Assembly: GCA_002399815.1 (NCBI GenBank)
Contig: DHEJ01000036.1
Location: 1 to 64,000 of the forward strand
Source of the DNA: Acholeplasmataceae bacterium UBA4853
Lineage (GTDB): Bacteria; Bacillota_I; Bacilli_A; Acholeplasmatales; Acholeplasmataceae
Direction of reading: 5' to 3'
DNA length: 64,000 nucleotides
The position numbers and the translations under genes are program-made. The notes below the pieces were generated by a model that was not told the origin of the DNA, did no database searches, and saw only the letters and a program-made list of their open reading frames with translations. How positions within the stretch are numbered: the stretch's first letter is position 1; each line of letters opens with the position of its first letter. Below, piece after piece: positions 40,138-49,789 of this stretch.

Positions 40138-42204
40138 ATGAAATTAAAGACAAAAGAGATTAAGAAAAGTAGCAAATTTAATCAATCAAAAGAACAAATA
40201 ATCTCGTGGGCAATTGCACTACCTTCGATTCTTTTGTTTATCTTCTTTTTATGGGGACCTTTAATCCAAAATATTGTATTCTCATTTTTTAAGACATCGA
40301 ATTTTGAAATGGTCAGTTTTACTGGATTTGATAACTATATAAAGATTTTTAATGATCCTAGATTTATGGGTGCATTATCAAATACTGTTTTATATGTAAT
40401 ATATTCTTTACTCATCGGATTTATCATTCCTATTATTCTAGCACTCATTATAAGTGAAGTTGTTAAATCCAAGAGTTTCTTTAAAATTGGATTTTATATA
40501 CCAAATATTGTACCGGCAATTGCAGTTATTCTAATGTGGAAGATTATGCTTGACGCTAATGATTATGGATTTTTTAATATCATATTACAAAAACTAGGAT
40601 TAGAAACATCAAACTGGATTTCAGAGGATAGTTTATCCATTCCATTAATTATATTAACTTTAACTTGGAAGTCAGCTGGTGCTACGATGCTTATTTATCT
40701 TGCAACGATTCAGTCCATTGATAATGCATTATATGAAGCAGCTAGAATTAAGGGTTTATCGGTATTTAAAAGATTAAGATATATCACATTACCGGCATTA
40801 TTACCGAATGTTAAATTGTTATTGATTATTCAAATCATTTCAGTTTTCCAAATATTTTATGAACCGATGATTTTTATGGGTCAAACAAATGATCATGCCA
40901 ATACTTTAGGTTTACTCATTTATAAATTAATATATACAACTCAAGATACCGGCCAAGCTGCTGCACTTGGTGTTATAACAATGATTTTCTTATTAGGGTT
41001 TACTTATGTGTATTTATATTTTGATAAAAAGACCAATAAACAACAAAGAAAACATAAAAAATATTTAAGCTATGATGAACTTTTAGAAAAAATAAAACAT
41101 AAAGAGCAAAAAGTTAGTTTTAAATTAAGTAAATTTATTATTAACGGGTTCAAATTAGGTATTAAAGGTATTCAATATATCTATCATTTATTAAGAATAG
41201 ATTTTGTAGTTAGGAAATTAAAAGATGCCTTTAATTATATTAGTACATATAGTTCAAAATTAAGTTTACTTATTTTTAAATCTAAAACCGAAGGTATTTT
41301 GACTTATTCTGATTATAAAAAACCAAGTCGTAGAATTGGATATTATATTGTTTATATCTTGTTACTTGGGGGACTATTTTTTGTCATGTTACCTTTTATC
41401 TGGTTGTTTTTTACATCGTTTAAAGAGGCAAATGAGATTTTACAATTACCTCATGAATATCAATTCTTTCCAAATCAATTTGACTTTAATAAGTATTTAA
41501 TGGTGATTGATAAAACACAAATAATGACCAATGTGGTTAACTCACTCATTATTGCCTTAGGTGCAGCATTATGTGCGGTTATTTTTAATGGGTTACTTGC
41601 ATATGTTGTTTCGGTATTAAAGCCAAAAGGTAGTCAGTATTTATTCTATATTATACTGGCATCAATGTTAATCCCACCAGCAGTTGCACTTGTACCATTG
41701 TATACAAATATTATAGGTATATATGAGTTTATAGCAACTATTACAGGTATGTCTTTAAGAAGTGTCCAATCAACGGTATTAACTCTGATTCCATTTTGGT
41801 TTATAGCAGGAGCTTCACCGTTTAACTTCTTACTTTTTAAAGCACATTTTGACAACCTACCTAAAGATTTGTTTGAGGTTGCAAACTTAGAAGGTGCATC
41901 AAAACTTCAGATATTTTATAAAATTATAGTGCCTTTATCGGTTCCAACAATGATGGTCGTAGCAATTTTTAGTGTAACAGCTGCTTGGAATGACTTTTTA
42001 TTGCCATACGTTATTATTAATAATCAAGAATATTGGACTGTTATGGTTAAGTTATTTAAGGTAAATGCGGAGATGTTTGTTTATGGTATTACCATTGATG
42101 AGTTTTTAAGCTTATTATTATTTACGATGATACCACCTGTGATATTATTCTTTATTTTCCAAAAAAAGATTACATCAAATGTTGCAACTACAGGAATAAA
42201 ATGA
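40138..42204 (+). CDS. Fused MalF-MalG-type ABC permease (both halves in one chain)
   Basis: The 688-residue protein has two complete binding-protein-dependent permease domains joined by a basic linker (about 300-385). The N-terminal half resembles MalF/UgpA, with EAA loop EAARIKGLSVFKRLRYITLP; the C-terminal half resembles MalG/UgpE, with EAA loop EVANLEGASKLQIFYKIIVP and the IASMLIPPAV stretch. In most bacteria these are two genes of about 290 residues each. Both EAA loops that receive the ATPase look intact, so a single chain can form the whole channel. It follows the solute-binding gene by one base and precedes the ATPase by 10. Confidence 0.9.
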   Translation: MKLKTKEIKKSSKFNQSKEQIISWAIALPSILLFIFFLWGPLIQNIVFSFFKTSNFEMVSFTGFDNYIKIFNDPRFMGALSNTVLYVIYSLLIGFIIPIILALIISEVVKSKSFFKIGFYIPNIVPAIAVILMWKIMLDANDYGFFNIILQKLGLETSNWISEDSLSIPLIILTLTWKSAGATMLIYLATIQSIDNALYEAARIKGLSVFKRLRYITLPALLPNVKLLLIIQIISVFQIFYEPMIFMGQTNDHANTLGLLIYKLIYTTQDTGQAAALGVITMIFLLGFTYVYLYFDKKTNKQQRKHKKYLSYDELLEKIKHKEQKVSFKLSKFIINGFKLGIKGIQYIYHLLRIDFVVRKLKDAFNYISTYSSKLSLLIFKSKTEGILTYSDYKKPSRRIGYYIVYILLLGGLFFVMLPFIWLFFTSFKEANEILQLPHEYQFFPNQFDFNKYLMVIDKTQIMTNVVNSLIIALGAALCAVIFNGLLAYVVSVLKPKGSQYLFYIILASMLIPPAVALVPLYTNIIGIYEFIATITGMSLRSVQSTVLTLIPFWFIAGASPFNFLLFKAHFDNLPKDLFEVANLEGASKLQIFYKIIVPLSVPTMMVVAIFSVTAAWNDFLLPYVIINNQEYWTVMVKLFKVNAEMFVYGITIDEFLSLLLFTMIPPVILFFIFQKKITSNVATTGIK

Positions 42205-42214
42205 TTGGAGAATT

Positions 42215-43504
42215 ATGCTAAATATATCCTTAAGAAATATAAATAAATCCTATCAAAAAGGTAAACTTGTCATTAAAGATATGAATCTTGAAATTTTTGA
42301 TGATGAGTTTCTAGTTTTAGTTGGTCCTTCAGGGTGTGGTAAGACAACTACACTTCGAATGATTGCTGGATTAGAAGAAATAACAAGCGGTAGTTTATAT
42401 ATGAATGATAAATTACAAAATGATTTAGATCCTTCAACCAGGGATTTAAGTTTTGTCTTTCAAAATTATGCATTATTACCTAATTTAACAGTTTATGAGA
42501 ATATTGAATTTGGTTTACTGAATCTAAAATTAAGTAAGTTAAGAAAAAAAGAACTGATTGAAAATATAGCAAAAAAACTAGGTATCTATCAGAAATTAGA
42601 GTTTTATACAAATCAATTATCGGGTGGAGAGCGACAAAGAGTCGCACTAGCAAGAGCATTAGTTGATGAAAAAAAGCTCGTATTATTTGATGAACCATTA
42701 TCTAATTTGGATGCTGTACTAAGAAGTGGTATGAGAAAAGAACTTATTTTATTTAAGAAACTTTTCAATGTAACAGCAATATATGTGACACACGATCAAG
42801 TTGAGGCGATGAGTATGGCTTCAAGAATCGTATTACTCATGGATGGTAGAATCATCCAGATTGGAACGCCTTATCAATTATACAATGACCCAGTTCACTT
42901 AGTATCAGCAACATTTATAGGTACTCCAGAGGCTAATGTGTTTTATGGTTTTTATGATGGATTTGACTTAAGTACGGATAAGTTTAAATTAAATATAAAT
43001 GAAGAAAGTAAAGAATTATTAAAGTCACATATAGCTTCAAACATATATTTTGTAGTTAGACCACAAGACATCCATGTATATCATGAGAAAAATGAATTAT
43101 TACTTACTGCAAAGTTTATTTTTGAAGAAAACTTTGGTGATAGTAAACTACTTTATTTAGATTATTTAGGACAAACAATCAAAGTATTAGTCGATAAAGA
43201 TTTTATCGTAAATGAATCATTATATATTGATTTAAATACACATGTTTATCTATTTAGCCAGGACCAAAAAAGAATATATAAAAATATAATTCATGAAATA
43301 GAATTGATAGATGTTGTTTTAGAAGAAAAAGTCTACCGTGCATTAAATGATTATGGTTATACAATAGTTAATCAATTATCACATAAAAATGGATATGTTT
43401 TAAAAAGAAGTAATGAAGGGTATGTATTATCGTTTTTAGATAAAGATATGTTACTGAAACATCAAAAAGATATATTTAATTATTTAAGTTATATCAAGTC
43501 ATAG
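42215..43504 (+). CDS. MalK/MsmK-type ABC transporter ATPase with extended C terminus
   Basis: The 429-residue protein has Walker A GPSGCGKTT (about 36-44), signature LSGGERQR, Walker B LFDEPLSNLDA and the H-loop VTHDQVEAM, then a beta-barrel regulatory domain (about 240-355) with VVRPQDIHVY as in MalK/UgpC. The last 70 residues or so, beginning near IELIDVVLEEK, go beyond the usual 370-residue length and could be a regulatory module. It powers the fused permease encoded just upstream. Confidence 0.92.
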   Translation: MLNISLRNINKSYQKGKLVIKDMNLEIFDDEFLVLVGPSGCGKTTTLRMIAGLEEITSGSLYMNDKLQNDLDPSTRDLSFVFQNYALLPNLTVYENIEFGLLNLKLSKLRKKELIENIAKKLGIYQKLEFYTNQLSGGERQRVALARALVDEKKLVLFDEPLSNLDAVLRSGMRKELILFKKLFNVTAIYVTHDQVEAMSMASRIVLLMDGRIIQIGTPYQLYNDPVHLVSATFIGTPEANVFYGFYDGFDLSTDKFKLNINEESKELLKSHIASNIYFVVRPQDIHVYHEKNELLLTAKFIFEENFGDSKLLYLDYLGQTIKVLVDKDFIVNESLYIDLNTHVYLFSQDQKRIYKNIIHEIELIDVVLEEKVYRALNDYGYTIVNQLSHKNGYVLKRSNEGYVLSFLDKDMLLKHQKDIFNYLSYIKS

Positions 43505-43516
43505 GAGAAATCAATC

Positions 43517-45769
43517 ATGGTAAAAGTAGCTCAAAGATATTTAGAAGTAGATCCTTGGAAGTTAGTTGAAAAAGATTATCACGAATCAAGACATTTAGTT
43601 TCTGAATCGTTATTTTCGCTATCAAATGAGTATATGGGTGTTAGAGGATTTTTTGAAGAAGGTAGTTTATCGAAATCTTTAATTGGTACATACTTTAATG
43701 GTATTTATGAAGTACCAAAAAATATTAATAAATCTCATTATAAAGGCATTACAGAAAAACAACATTATATGGTAAATTCTGGTAATATCTTTTATTTTAA
43801 ATTAATTATAGGAAATGAGCTGTTTGTTTTTGATAAAGATAACATTTCAAATTTTGAAAGAATGCTTGATTTTAAAACAGGTGAAAGTATTCGTAGTTAT
43901 CAAATAAAAGACTGGGTCCGTATCAGTTTTAAAAGAATGCTTGATTTAACTCAAACGGAACTATCATATCAAGTAGTAACGATAGAACCTATAACTTATT
44001 TTGGTGAAGTCAAAGTTATTTTTGGACTTGATTTTAATACGTTACACTGGAATCAAATGGGTAGATGGAAAATTAGTCATAAAGAAAACCAGATGATACT
44101 TGCAAGAACTACCACAAATCAACAAGTGTTTAATACATTTGATTTAGAATCAAATATTGCATTTAATAAAGTTTATGAGTATAAAAACAAACTAAGTAGT
44201 GTTTCAACAAGCTTTAACTTAAATCATAAGGTGATATTTGAAAAGAGAATAGTTTCATTAATTCATAAAGAAGGTCATGGTAAATTAGCAGAATTTAAAC
44301 AAAAAGCAGAAACATTATTAAAAGAAGCTTCATATCAAAAGAGTTTAGAATCAAATAAAGTTTTTTATGAAGATTTTTGGTTAAAAAATGATATTACAAT
44401 TGAAGGCGATCCATTAAACCAACAAGGTATTCGTTTTTGTCTATTTCAACTATTAAATACATATCATGGCGTTTCTCAGACCAATAACATAGGTGCAAAA
44501 GGATTAACAGGAGAGGCATATTCAGGACATGCTTTTTGGGATTCAGAAACATATTGTCTACCATTTTATCTATTTACAAATCTAAGTGCTGCAAAAAATT
44601 TATTGATGTTTAGATATAATACATTACCACATGCAAGATTACGTGCTAAAGAACTAGATTGTATCGGTGCTTGTTATCCGATTGCAACATTAAACGGAAA
44701 TGAAGCAGCTGATCTTTGGCAACATGCATCACTACAATTTCAACCAACAACAGCAGTAAGCTATGCAATTTGGCATTATGTTAAAAATACTAAAGATGAA
44801 GATTTCTTAATTCACTATGGTTTTGAAATGTTAGTTGAAATTGCAAGATTTTTATCATCACGTGGACAATATAGTCAAGATGGTAAGAAGTTTGGTTATT
44901 ATGGTGTGATGGGTCCTGATGAATTTCAAATGATGGTAAATCATAATGCATATACCAATCTTTTAGGACAAAAATCAATGGCTTACTTTATTGAAGTTTT
45001 AGAAACATATAAAGATCACCCGTATATTAAAGAAGTGATAAAAAAGACGAATCTAAAAGATGAAGAAATTGATTTAATGAAAGATCAAATAGAAAAGATG
45101 TTCATTCCTTATGATAGCAAAACAAAGATATATGAACAACATCTTGGATTTCATGATTTACCACACATTGATATGCATCAAATTGCAGTAACCGATTTTC
45201 CTTTATATAGTCATTGGAGTTACGATAGAATTTACAGAAATGATTTGATTAAACAACCGGATGTTTTAATGTTTATGTTTTTATATAATCAATCCTTTGA
45301 TTTAGAAACTAAAAAGGCAAACTATGATTATTATGAACCAAAAACAATACATGAATCCTCCCTTTCACCATCCATTCACTCGATATTTGCAAGTGAAATC
45401 GGATATGAGAAGCAAGCACTTGATTTCTTTGGGTTTGCAAGTAGATTAGATATTGATGATTATAATAGAAATACCAATGAAGGACTACATATGACCTCTA
45501 TTGCTGCAGCATGGGTAAACATTGTTTATGGTTTTGGAGGATTAAGAAGTGATGGTAAGTACTTAAAATTAGCGCCAGTACTCCCTAAATTATGGAAATC
45601 TTATCGTTTTAATATTAATTATTTTGGATCTTTGATTAGCGTACGTGTTGAAAAGGAAACGCTTAGCCTAACACTGGATAAAGACTTAAATGAACCGGTA
45701 TTGATTTATGATACTGTGTATTTACTAAAAAAAGGCGAGATTAGGATTAAACATCATGTGGGAGATTAA
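43517..45769 (+). CDS. GH65 glycoside phosphorylase (maltose/nigerose/trehalose phosphorylase-like)
   Basis: The 750-residue protein has the full GH65 plan: N-terminal super-sandwich (about 1-270), (alpha/alpha)6 barrel (about 300-680) and a C-terminal beta strip. The general acid Glu469 is in VMGPDEFQMMVN; the phosphate-binding loop is EPKTIHESSLSPS, and DDYNRNTNEGLHMTS belongs to the maltose-phosphorylase-like branch. It should phosphorolyse an alpha-linked disaccharide to beta-glucose 1-phosphate and glucose. AGGAGAA precedes the ATG. The next GH65 gene overlaps by 14 bases, and the beta-phosphoglucomutase follows. Exact linkage specificity cannot be read by eye. Confidence 0.88.
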   Translation: MVKVAQRYLEVDPWKLVEKDYHESRHLVSESLFSLSNEYMGVRGFFEEGSLSKSLIGTYFNGIYEVPKNINKSHYKGITEKQHYMVNSGNIFYFKLIIGNELFVFDKDNISNFERMLDFKTGESIRSYQIKDWVRISFKRMLDLTQTELSYQVVTIEPITYFGEVKVIFGLDFNTLHWNQMGRWKISHKENQMILARTTTNQQVFNTFDLESNIAFNKVYEYKNKLSSVSTSFNLNHKVIFEKRIVSLIHKEGHGKLAEFKQKAETLLKEASYQKSLESNKVFYEDFWLKNDITIEGDPLNQQGIRFCLFQLLNTYHGVSQTNNIGAKGLTGEAYSGHAFWDSETYCLPFYLFTNLSAAKNLLMFRYNTLPHARLRAKELDCIGACYPIATLNGNEAADLWQHASLQFQPTTAVSYAIWHYVKNTKDEDFLIHYGFEMLVEIARFLSSRGQYSQDGKKFGYYGVMGPDEFQMMVNHNAYTNLLGQKSMAYFIEVLETYKDHPYIKEVIKKTNLKDEEIDLMKDQIEKMFIPYDSKTKIYEQHLGFHDLPHIDMHQIAVTDFPLYSHWSYDRIYRNDLIKQPDVLMFMFLYNQSFDLETKKANYDYYEPKTIHESSLSPSIHSIFASEIGYEKQALDFFGFASRLDIDDYNRNTNEGLHMTSIAAAWVNIVYGFGGLRSDGKYLKLAPVLPKLWKSYRFNINYFGSLISVRVEKETLSLTLDKDLNEPVLIYDTVYLLKKGEIRIKHHVGD

Positions 45770-47924
45770 GTCATTAGGATATCATGAAGAACAAATCATT
45801 GGTAACGGCAATAAGTTTCTAATTGGTTCAATGAATTTAGGAGTCAGAGGCACACTAGATGAACATGAAAAAGATGATTTAGTTGCCGTTAATCTACCGC
45901 TTTTATATGATCAAGTCGGAGATTCTTGGAGAGAACCTATTAATGCCTTTAATCCATTATATACAGTCTTAAAAGTTGATGATGAAATCATCAGTTTGAA
46001 GCATAAAAAACCAATCTATCATGAGCAAAACTTAAATATGTTAGATGCAACAATGTATAGAAAAACTATTTTTAAAATTGGTTCTAATGAAATCACTATA
46101 GAGTCTACACGTTTTGTATCCAGTAATCATGATCGTTTAATTGTTGGTAACTATAAAGTATCATTTAAAGAGCAAGCAGACTTTAAGATTTATACAGGCA
46201 TTGATTATGATGTATGGGATATTAATGGACCGCACTTAATAGATATAAAAACAAATCATGATCTTAATAGACTTGAAGTAAGTGGAATAAGTTATGAAAA
46301 GAGTAATTTAATTAAAGTTGTAAAGAAAGTCATACCAAACTTTAAAGTTAAAGTACAACATACACTTCATATGGACGGTAAAATTCTTTATGAAATACTG
46401 CCTTTAAAAACGAATAGTTTGAGTTACGCATTTGATTTTTTTGCACATATTAGTATAGATGATAAAAATGATTTAAGTAAAGAAGTATTTGATCATGCAG
46501 TCGCTTTAGGATTTGATAAATTATTAGAAGATCACCTAACGTGTTTTCATAAAAAATGGGAAGATTCTGATGTGAAAATCGAAGGTGATGATGAGGCTTT
46601 AATTGCTTTAAGATATTCAATCTATCACTTAATTATTTTAAGTCCAGATAAGCAAAAAGGACAATCTGTACCTGCAAGAGGTATATCTGGTCAAACTTAT
46701 AAAGGTGCGATATTCTGGGATACAGAAATTTTTATGTTACCTTTTTATTTAAACACGAATTTAAAAGCCGCCAAAAATATCATATTATACCGCATTAAAG
46801 GGCTTAATGGTGCTAAATTAAAAGCTAGTTATTATGGTTATAAAGGTGCATTTTTTGCATGGGAATCCCAAGAAGATGGACATGATGCATGTACAGACTA
46901 TAATGTGACAGATGTATTTACTAATCGACTGATACGGACATATTTTAAAGATAAACAAGTACATATTTCAGCTGATATAATCTACGCATTGAAAAGCTAT
47001 ATTTTAAGAACTAAAGATGATTCTATTCTTTATGAAGGTGGTTTAGAATTATTAATAGAAGTTGCTAGATTTTATCTAGATTATGGTAGTTATAAAGTCT
47101 TAAAAGACCGATTCGAAATATTAGATGTGATGGGTCCAGATGAGTATCATGAACGTGTGCATAATAATGCTTTTACCAATAGAATGGTTCAAATGGTTTT
47201 TGATTACTTATTCGAGATTAAAGACTTCTTTACTAAAATAAAATCAGATTACTTTAATAAATTAGTACATACATTAGGATTTGATGCAGAGTTAGAATTA
47301 ATTCATCACATGCGTCAAAAAATATATATACCTAAACCAAATAAAGATTTAATTATTGAGCAGTTTGATGGATATTTTTTACTTAAAGATATAGATATTA
47401 AAACCAGATTAAATGAGAAAATACATCCAAATGAATACTTAGGTGGACAAGGCTTATTAGGTGATACACAAAATATCAAACAAGCAGACATTTTAACGAT
47501 GCTTTATCTATTTAGAGCTGATTATAGTAAAGATATCATCAAAGCAAACTTCAATTATTATGAACCTAGAACTGAACATGGTTCATCACTTTCAGCAAGC
47601 ATGTATGCACTTGGTGCGTGTATGATGGAAAATGAAGCATACGCATATCCACTTTTTATGAAGTCAGCAAGTGTGGATTTAACAGGTGATTCTAAACAAT
47701 ATGCAGGTGGTATATATATAGGTGGAACACATCCAGCTGCATCCGGTGGTGCATATTTAACGGCCATATATGGTTTTTCCGGATTAAATATAGATGATGA
47801 GATTCATTTAAAACCAGCATTACCAAAATCGATTCAAAAGATGACTTATAGGATTAAACATTTAGGAAAAACTTATGAGATTATGGTTACAAAAAACGAT
47901 TATACAATAAAGGAAATACTATGA
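45756..47924 (+). CDS. Second GH65 glycoside phosphorylase, different branch
   Basis: The 722-residue protein is also complete GH65: the general acid Glu463 in VMGPDEYHERVH, barrel entry with GQTYKGAIFWDTEIF and phosphate loop EPRTEHGSSLSAS. Its C-terminal segment SKQYAGGIYIGGTHPAASGG differs from the first GH65 and resembles kojibiose-phosphorylase-type enzymes, but that is from memory and not certain. Two phosphorylases of different branches side by side suggest that the imported oligosaccharides carry two different linkages. It overlaps the previous gene by 14 bases and the next by 4. Confidence 0.87.
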   Translation: MWEIKSLGYHEEQIIGNGNKFLIGSMNLGVRGTLDEHEKDDLVAVNLPLLYDQVGDSWREPINAFNPLYTVLKVDDEIISLKHKKPIYHEQNLNMLDATMYRKTIFKIGSNEITIESTRFVSSNHDRLIVGNYKVSFKEQADFKIYTGIDYDVWDINGPHLIDIKTNHDLNRLEVSGISYEKSNLIKVVKKVIPNFKVKVQHTLHMDGKILYEILPLKTNSLSYAFDFFAHISIDDKNDLSKEVFDHAVALGFDKLLEDHLTCFHKKWEDSDVKIEGDDEALIALRYSIYHLIILSPDKQKGQSVPARGISGQTYKGAIFWDTEIFMLPFYLNTNLKAAKNIILYRIKGLNGAKLKASYYGYKGAFFAWESQEDGHDACTDYNVTDVFTNRLIRTYFKDKQVHISADIIYALKSYILRTKDDSILYEGGLELLIEVARFYLDYGSYKVLKDRFEILDVMGPDEYHERVHNNAFTNRMVQMVFDYLFEIKDFFTKIKSDYFNKLVHTLGFDAELELIHHMRQKIYIPKPNKDLIIEQFDGYFLLKDIDIKTRLNEKIHPNEYLGGQGLLGDTQNIKQADILTMLYLFRADYSKDIIKANFNYYEPRTEHGSSLSASMYALGACMMENEAYAYPLFMKSASVDLTGDSKQYAGGIYIGGTHPAASGGAYLTAIYGFSGLNIDDEIHLKPALPKSIQKMTYRIKHLGKTYEIMVTKNDYTIKEIL

Positions 47925-48562
47925 ATAATAAGATAAAAGCAGTTATTTTTGATTTAGATGGTGTGATTGTCAGTACAGATGATCTACATTATCAAGCATG
48001 GAACTATATGGCGATGAAACATCAAATTTACTTTGATAAAACAATTAATCATCGTCTACGTGGTGTGTCTAGAATGGAATCATTAGAAATCATTTTAGAA
48101 AGATCAAATAAAATCTTTAGTGAAGAAGAAAAAAACGATTTAGCAAAAGAAAAAAACGAATACTATATCCAATTGTTAAAAACATTATCACCTAAAGATA
48201 TCTTACCAAACGTTGATTTGGTGATTAAAAGATTAAAAGATAAAGGTATTAAGGTAGCAATTGGATCATCATCAAAAAATGCATTAAATATATTAAAACA
48301 AATAAAAAGGGATCAAAGTTTTGATGCCGTTGCTGATGGCAATGATATTACACACTCAAAACCCGATCCAGAAGTTTTTTTAGTGGCTGCAAAAAAACTT
48401 AATGTAGAGCCAGAGGCATGTATGGTAATTGAAGATGCTCAAGCAGGAATTGTTGCAGCTAAAAATGCATCAATGGTTGCTGTTGCAATATCTGATGCAA
48501 AATTATCTGGTTTATCAGATTATAAAATAGATGACTTAATTGAACTACTACAGTTAGTTTAG
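47921..48562 (+). CDS. pgmB: Beta-phosphoglucomutase (HAD superfamily)
   Basis: The 213-residue protein has the HAD nucleophile motif FDLDGVIVSTDDLHYQAW (Asp11 and Asp13), the cap specificity segment RLRGVSRMESL, GSSSKNALNIL as motif II and motif IV HSKPDPEVF/VIEDAQAGI. This pattern is diagnostic of beta-phosphoglucomutase, which converts beta-glucose 1-phosphate to glucose 6-phosphate. It overlaps the GH65 gene by 4 bases and accepts that enzyme's product, linking glycan breakdown to glycolysis. Confidence 0.92.
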   Translation: MNNKIKAVIFDLDGVIVSTDDLHYQAWNYMAMKHQIYFDKTINHRLRGVSRMESLEIILERSNKIFSEEEKNDLAKEKNEYYIQLLKTLSPKDILPNVDLVIKRLKDKGIKVAIGSSSKNALNILKQIKRDQSFDAVADGNDITHSKPDPEVFLVAAKKLNVEPEACMVIEDAQAGIVAAKNASMVAVAISDAKLSGLSDYKIDDLIELLQLV

Positions 48563-48610
48563 CAAATTCATTGTATAATGTTTGTAATGATATTTAATTA
48601 GGTGAGTATA

Positions 48611-49651
48611 ATGAATGAGTATAAAAAACCAAATATTGCATTAATTGCAAAACTTGCAGGTGTATCAACTGCAACGGTTTCCTATGTCATTAATAATAAG
48701 GCAAAGGTTTCAGAAAAAACTAAGGAAAGAATTAATGCAATCATGAATGATTTGGATTATATTCCTAGTTTAAATGCAAGATCATTATCAAACGGTAAAA
48801 CAAAATTGATTGGACTCACATTACCTTTAATAGCACCTTCTGATACAACGGGTAGTTTACTGGAAACAAATCCTTTTTTTGCTGAATATTTAGGTGAAAT
48901 TCATAAGGTTGTTTCATCCTATGACTATGATATTTTATTATCAGGTATACAAGTTAAAGGAAAATATAAAAACTGGATTAAATCAAGAGGGTTAGACGGT
49001 ATTATATTACTTGGTACTTATCCACCTGATATTTATGAAGAAGTTAAAGAATTAAATATACCTGCAGTTTTAACAGACGTTTATGAATTTTATACTAAAG
49101 ATTTTCACTCAATTAATACCGATGATGCAAAAGCCTCCTATTTAGCAACAAAGCATGTCATTGATTTAGGACATAAAAAGATTGCTTTTGTAGGTGGGTC
49201 TATAAAAAAATCGCCAGTTCATAATAATCGTTACTTAGGATTTGGTAATGCGATGTTAGATGCTGGGTTGATCATTAATAATGATTGTGTCTTTGAAACA
49301 TTAACCACTTTTGAAGGTGGCGTAAAATTTGCAAACAAGATGATTCATGAAAAATTATCATTTACCGCACTGGTTGTTGATGCTGATATTGTTGCATTAG
49401 GCATTATGAAAACTTTTTTAGATGCAGGCATTAAAGTACCTGATAAGGTATCAATTGTTGGATTTGATGATATTCAAGCATCCTCTTTTACATCACCAGG
49501 ATTAACTACCATTAGACAGTTCATATCAAAAAAAGGTGAGATAGCAGCAAATCTCATCATGAAAGATATTCTTGCAAATACAAGAACCACTCAAACAGTT
49601 ACAATTGAAAGTAAGTTGATTATTAGAGGGTCAACCAAAAAAATAGGATAA
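48611..49651 (+). CDS. LacI-family transcriptional regulator of the glycan operon
   Basis: The start is at 48611 (MNEYKKPN) after AGGTGAG; the GTG at 48602 is part of that site. The 346-residue protein has a LacI helix-turn-helix (about 7-55: IALIAKLAGVSTATVSYVINN) with hinge helix NARSLSNGKT, and a periplasmic-binding-protein-like effector domain (about 65-340) ending SFTSPGLTTIRQF. It is last in the operon, 48 bases after the phosphoglucomutase. It probably binds the TTAACCG palindromes before the glycosidase gene and is autoregulated. The inducer is presumably an imported disaccharide or its phosphate. Confidence 0.92.
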   Translation: MNEYKKPNIALIAKLAGVSTATVSYVINNKAKVSEKTKERINAIMNDLDYIPSLNARSLSNGKTKLIGLTLPLIAPSDTTGSLLETNPFFAEYLGEIHKVVSSYDYDILLSGIQVKGKYKNWIKSRGLDGIILLGTYPPDIYEEVKELNIPAVLTDVYEFYTKDFHSINTDDAKASYLATKHVIDLGHKKIAFVGGSIKKSPVHNNRYLGFGNAMLDAGLIINNDCVFETLTTFEGGVKFANKMIHEKLSFTALVVDADIVALGIMKTFLDAGIKVPDKVSIVGFDDIQASSFTSPGLTTIRQFISKKGEIAANLIMKDILANTRTTQTVTIESKLIIRGSTKKIG

Positions 49652-49659
49652 AAGCGAAT

Positions 49660-49705
49660 AAAGACCAAACATATAACGGATATATAATCTATGTTTGGTC
49701 TTTTT
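49660..49705 (+). terminator. Strong terminator of the glycan-use operon
   Basis: AAAGACCAAACATA (49660-49673) pairs perfectly with TATGTTTGGTCTTT (49690-49703) and a T-run follows. Confidence 0.9.
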
Positions 49706-49789
49706 ATTGTTTGATTCTTATATAGATTTATGCTAAGATTAGCATAATAAATACATAGAAAAAATGATGAATAGAAATGGAATAAGCAC

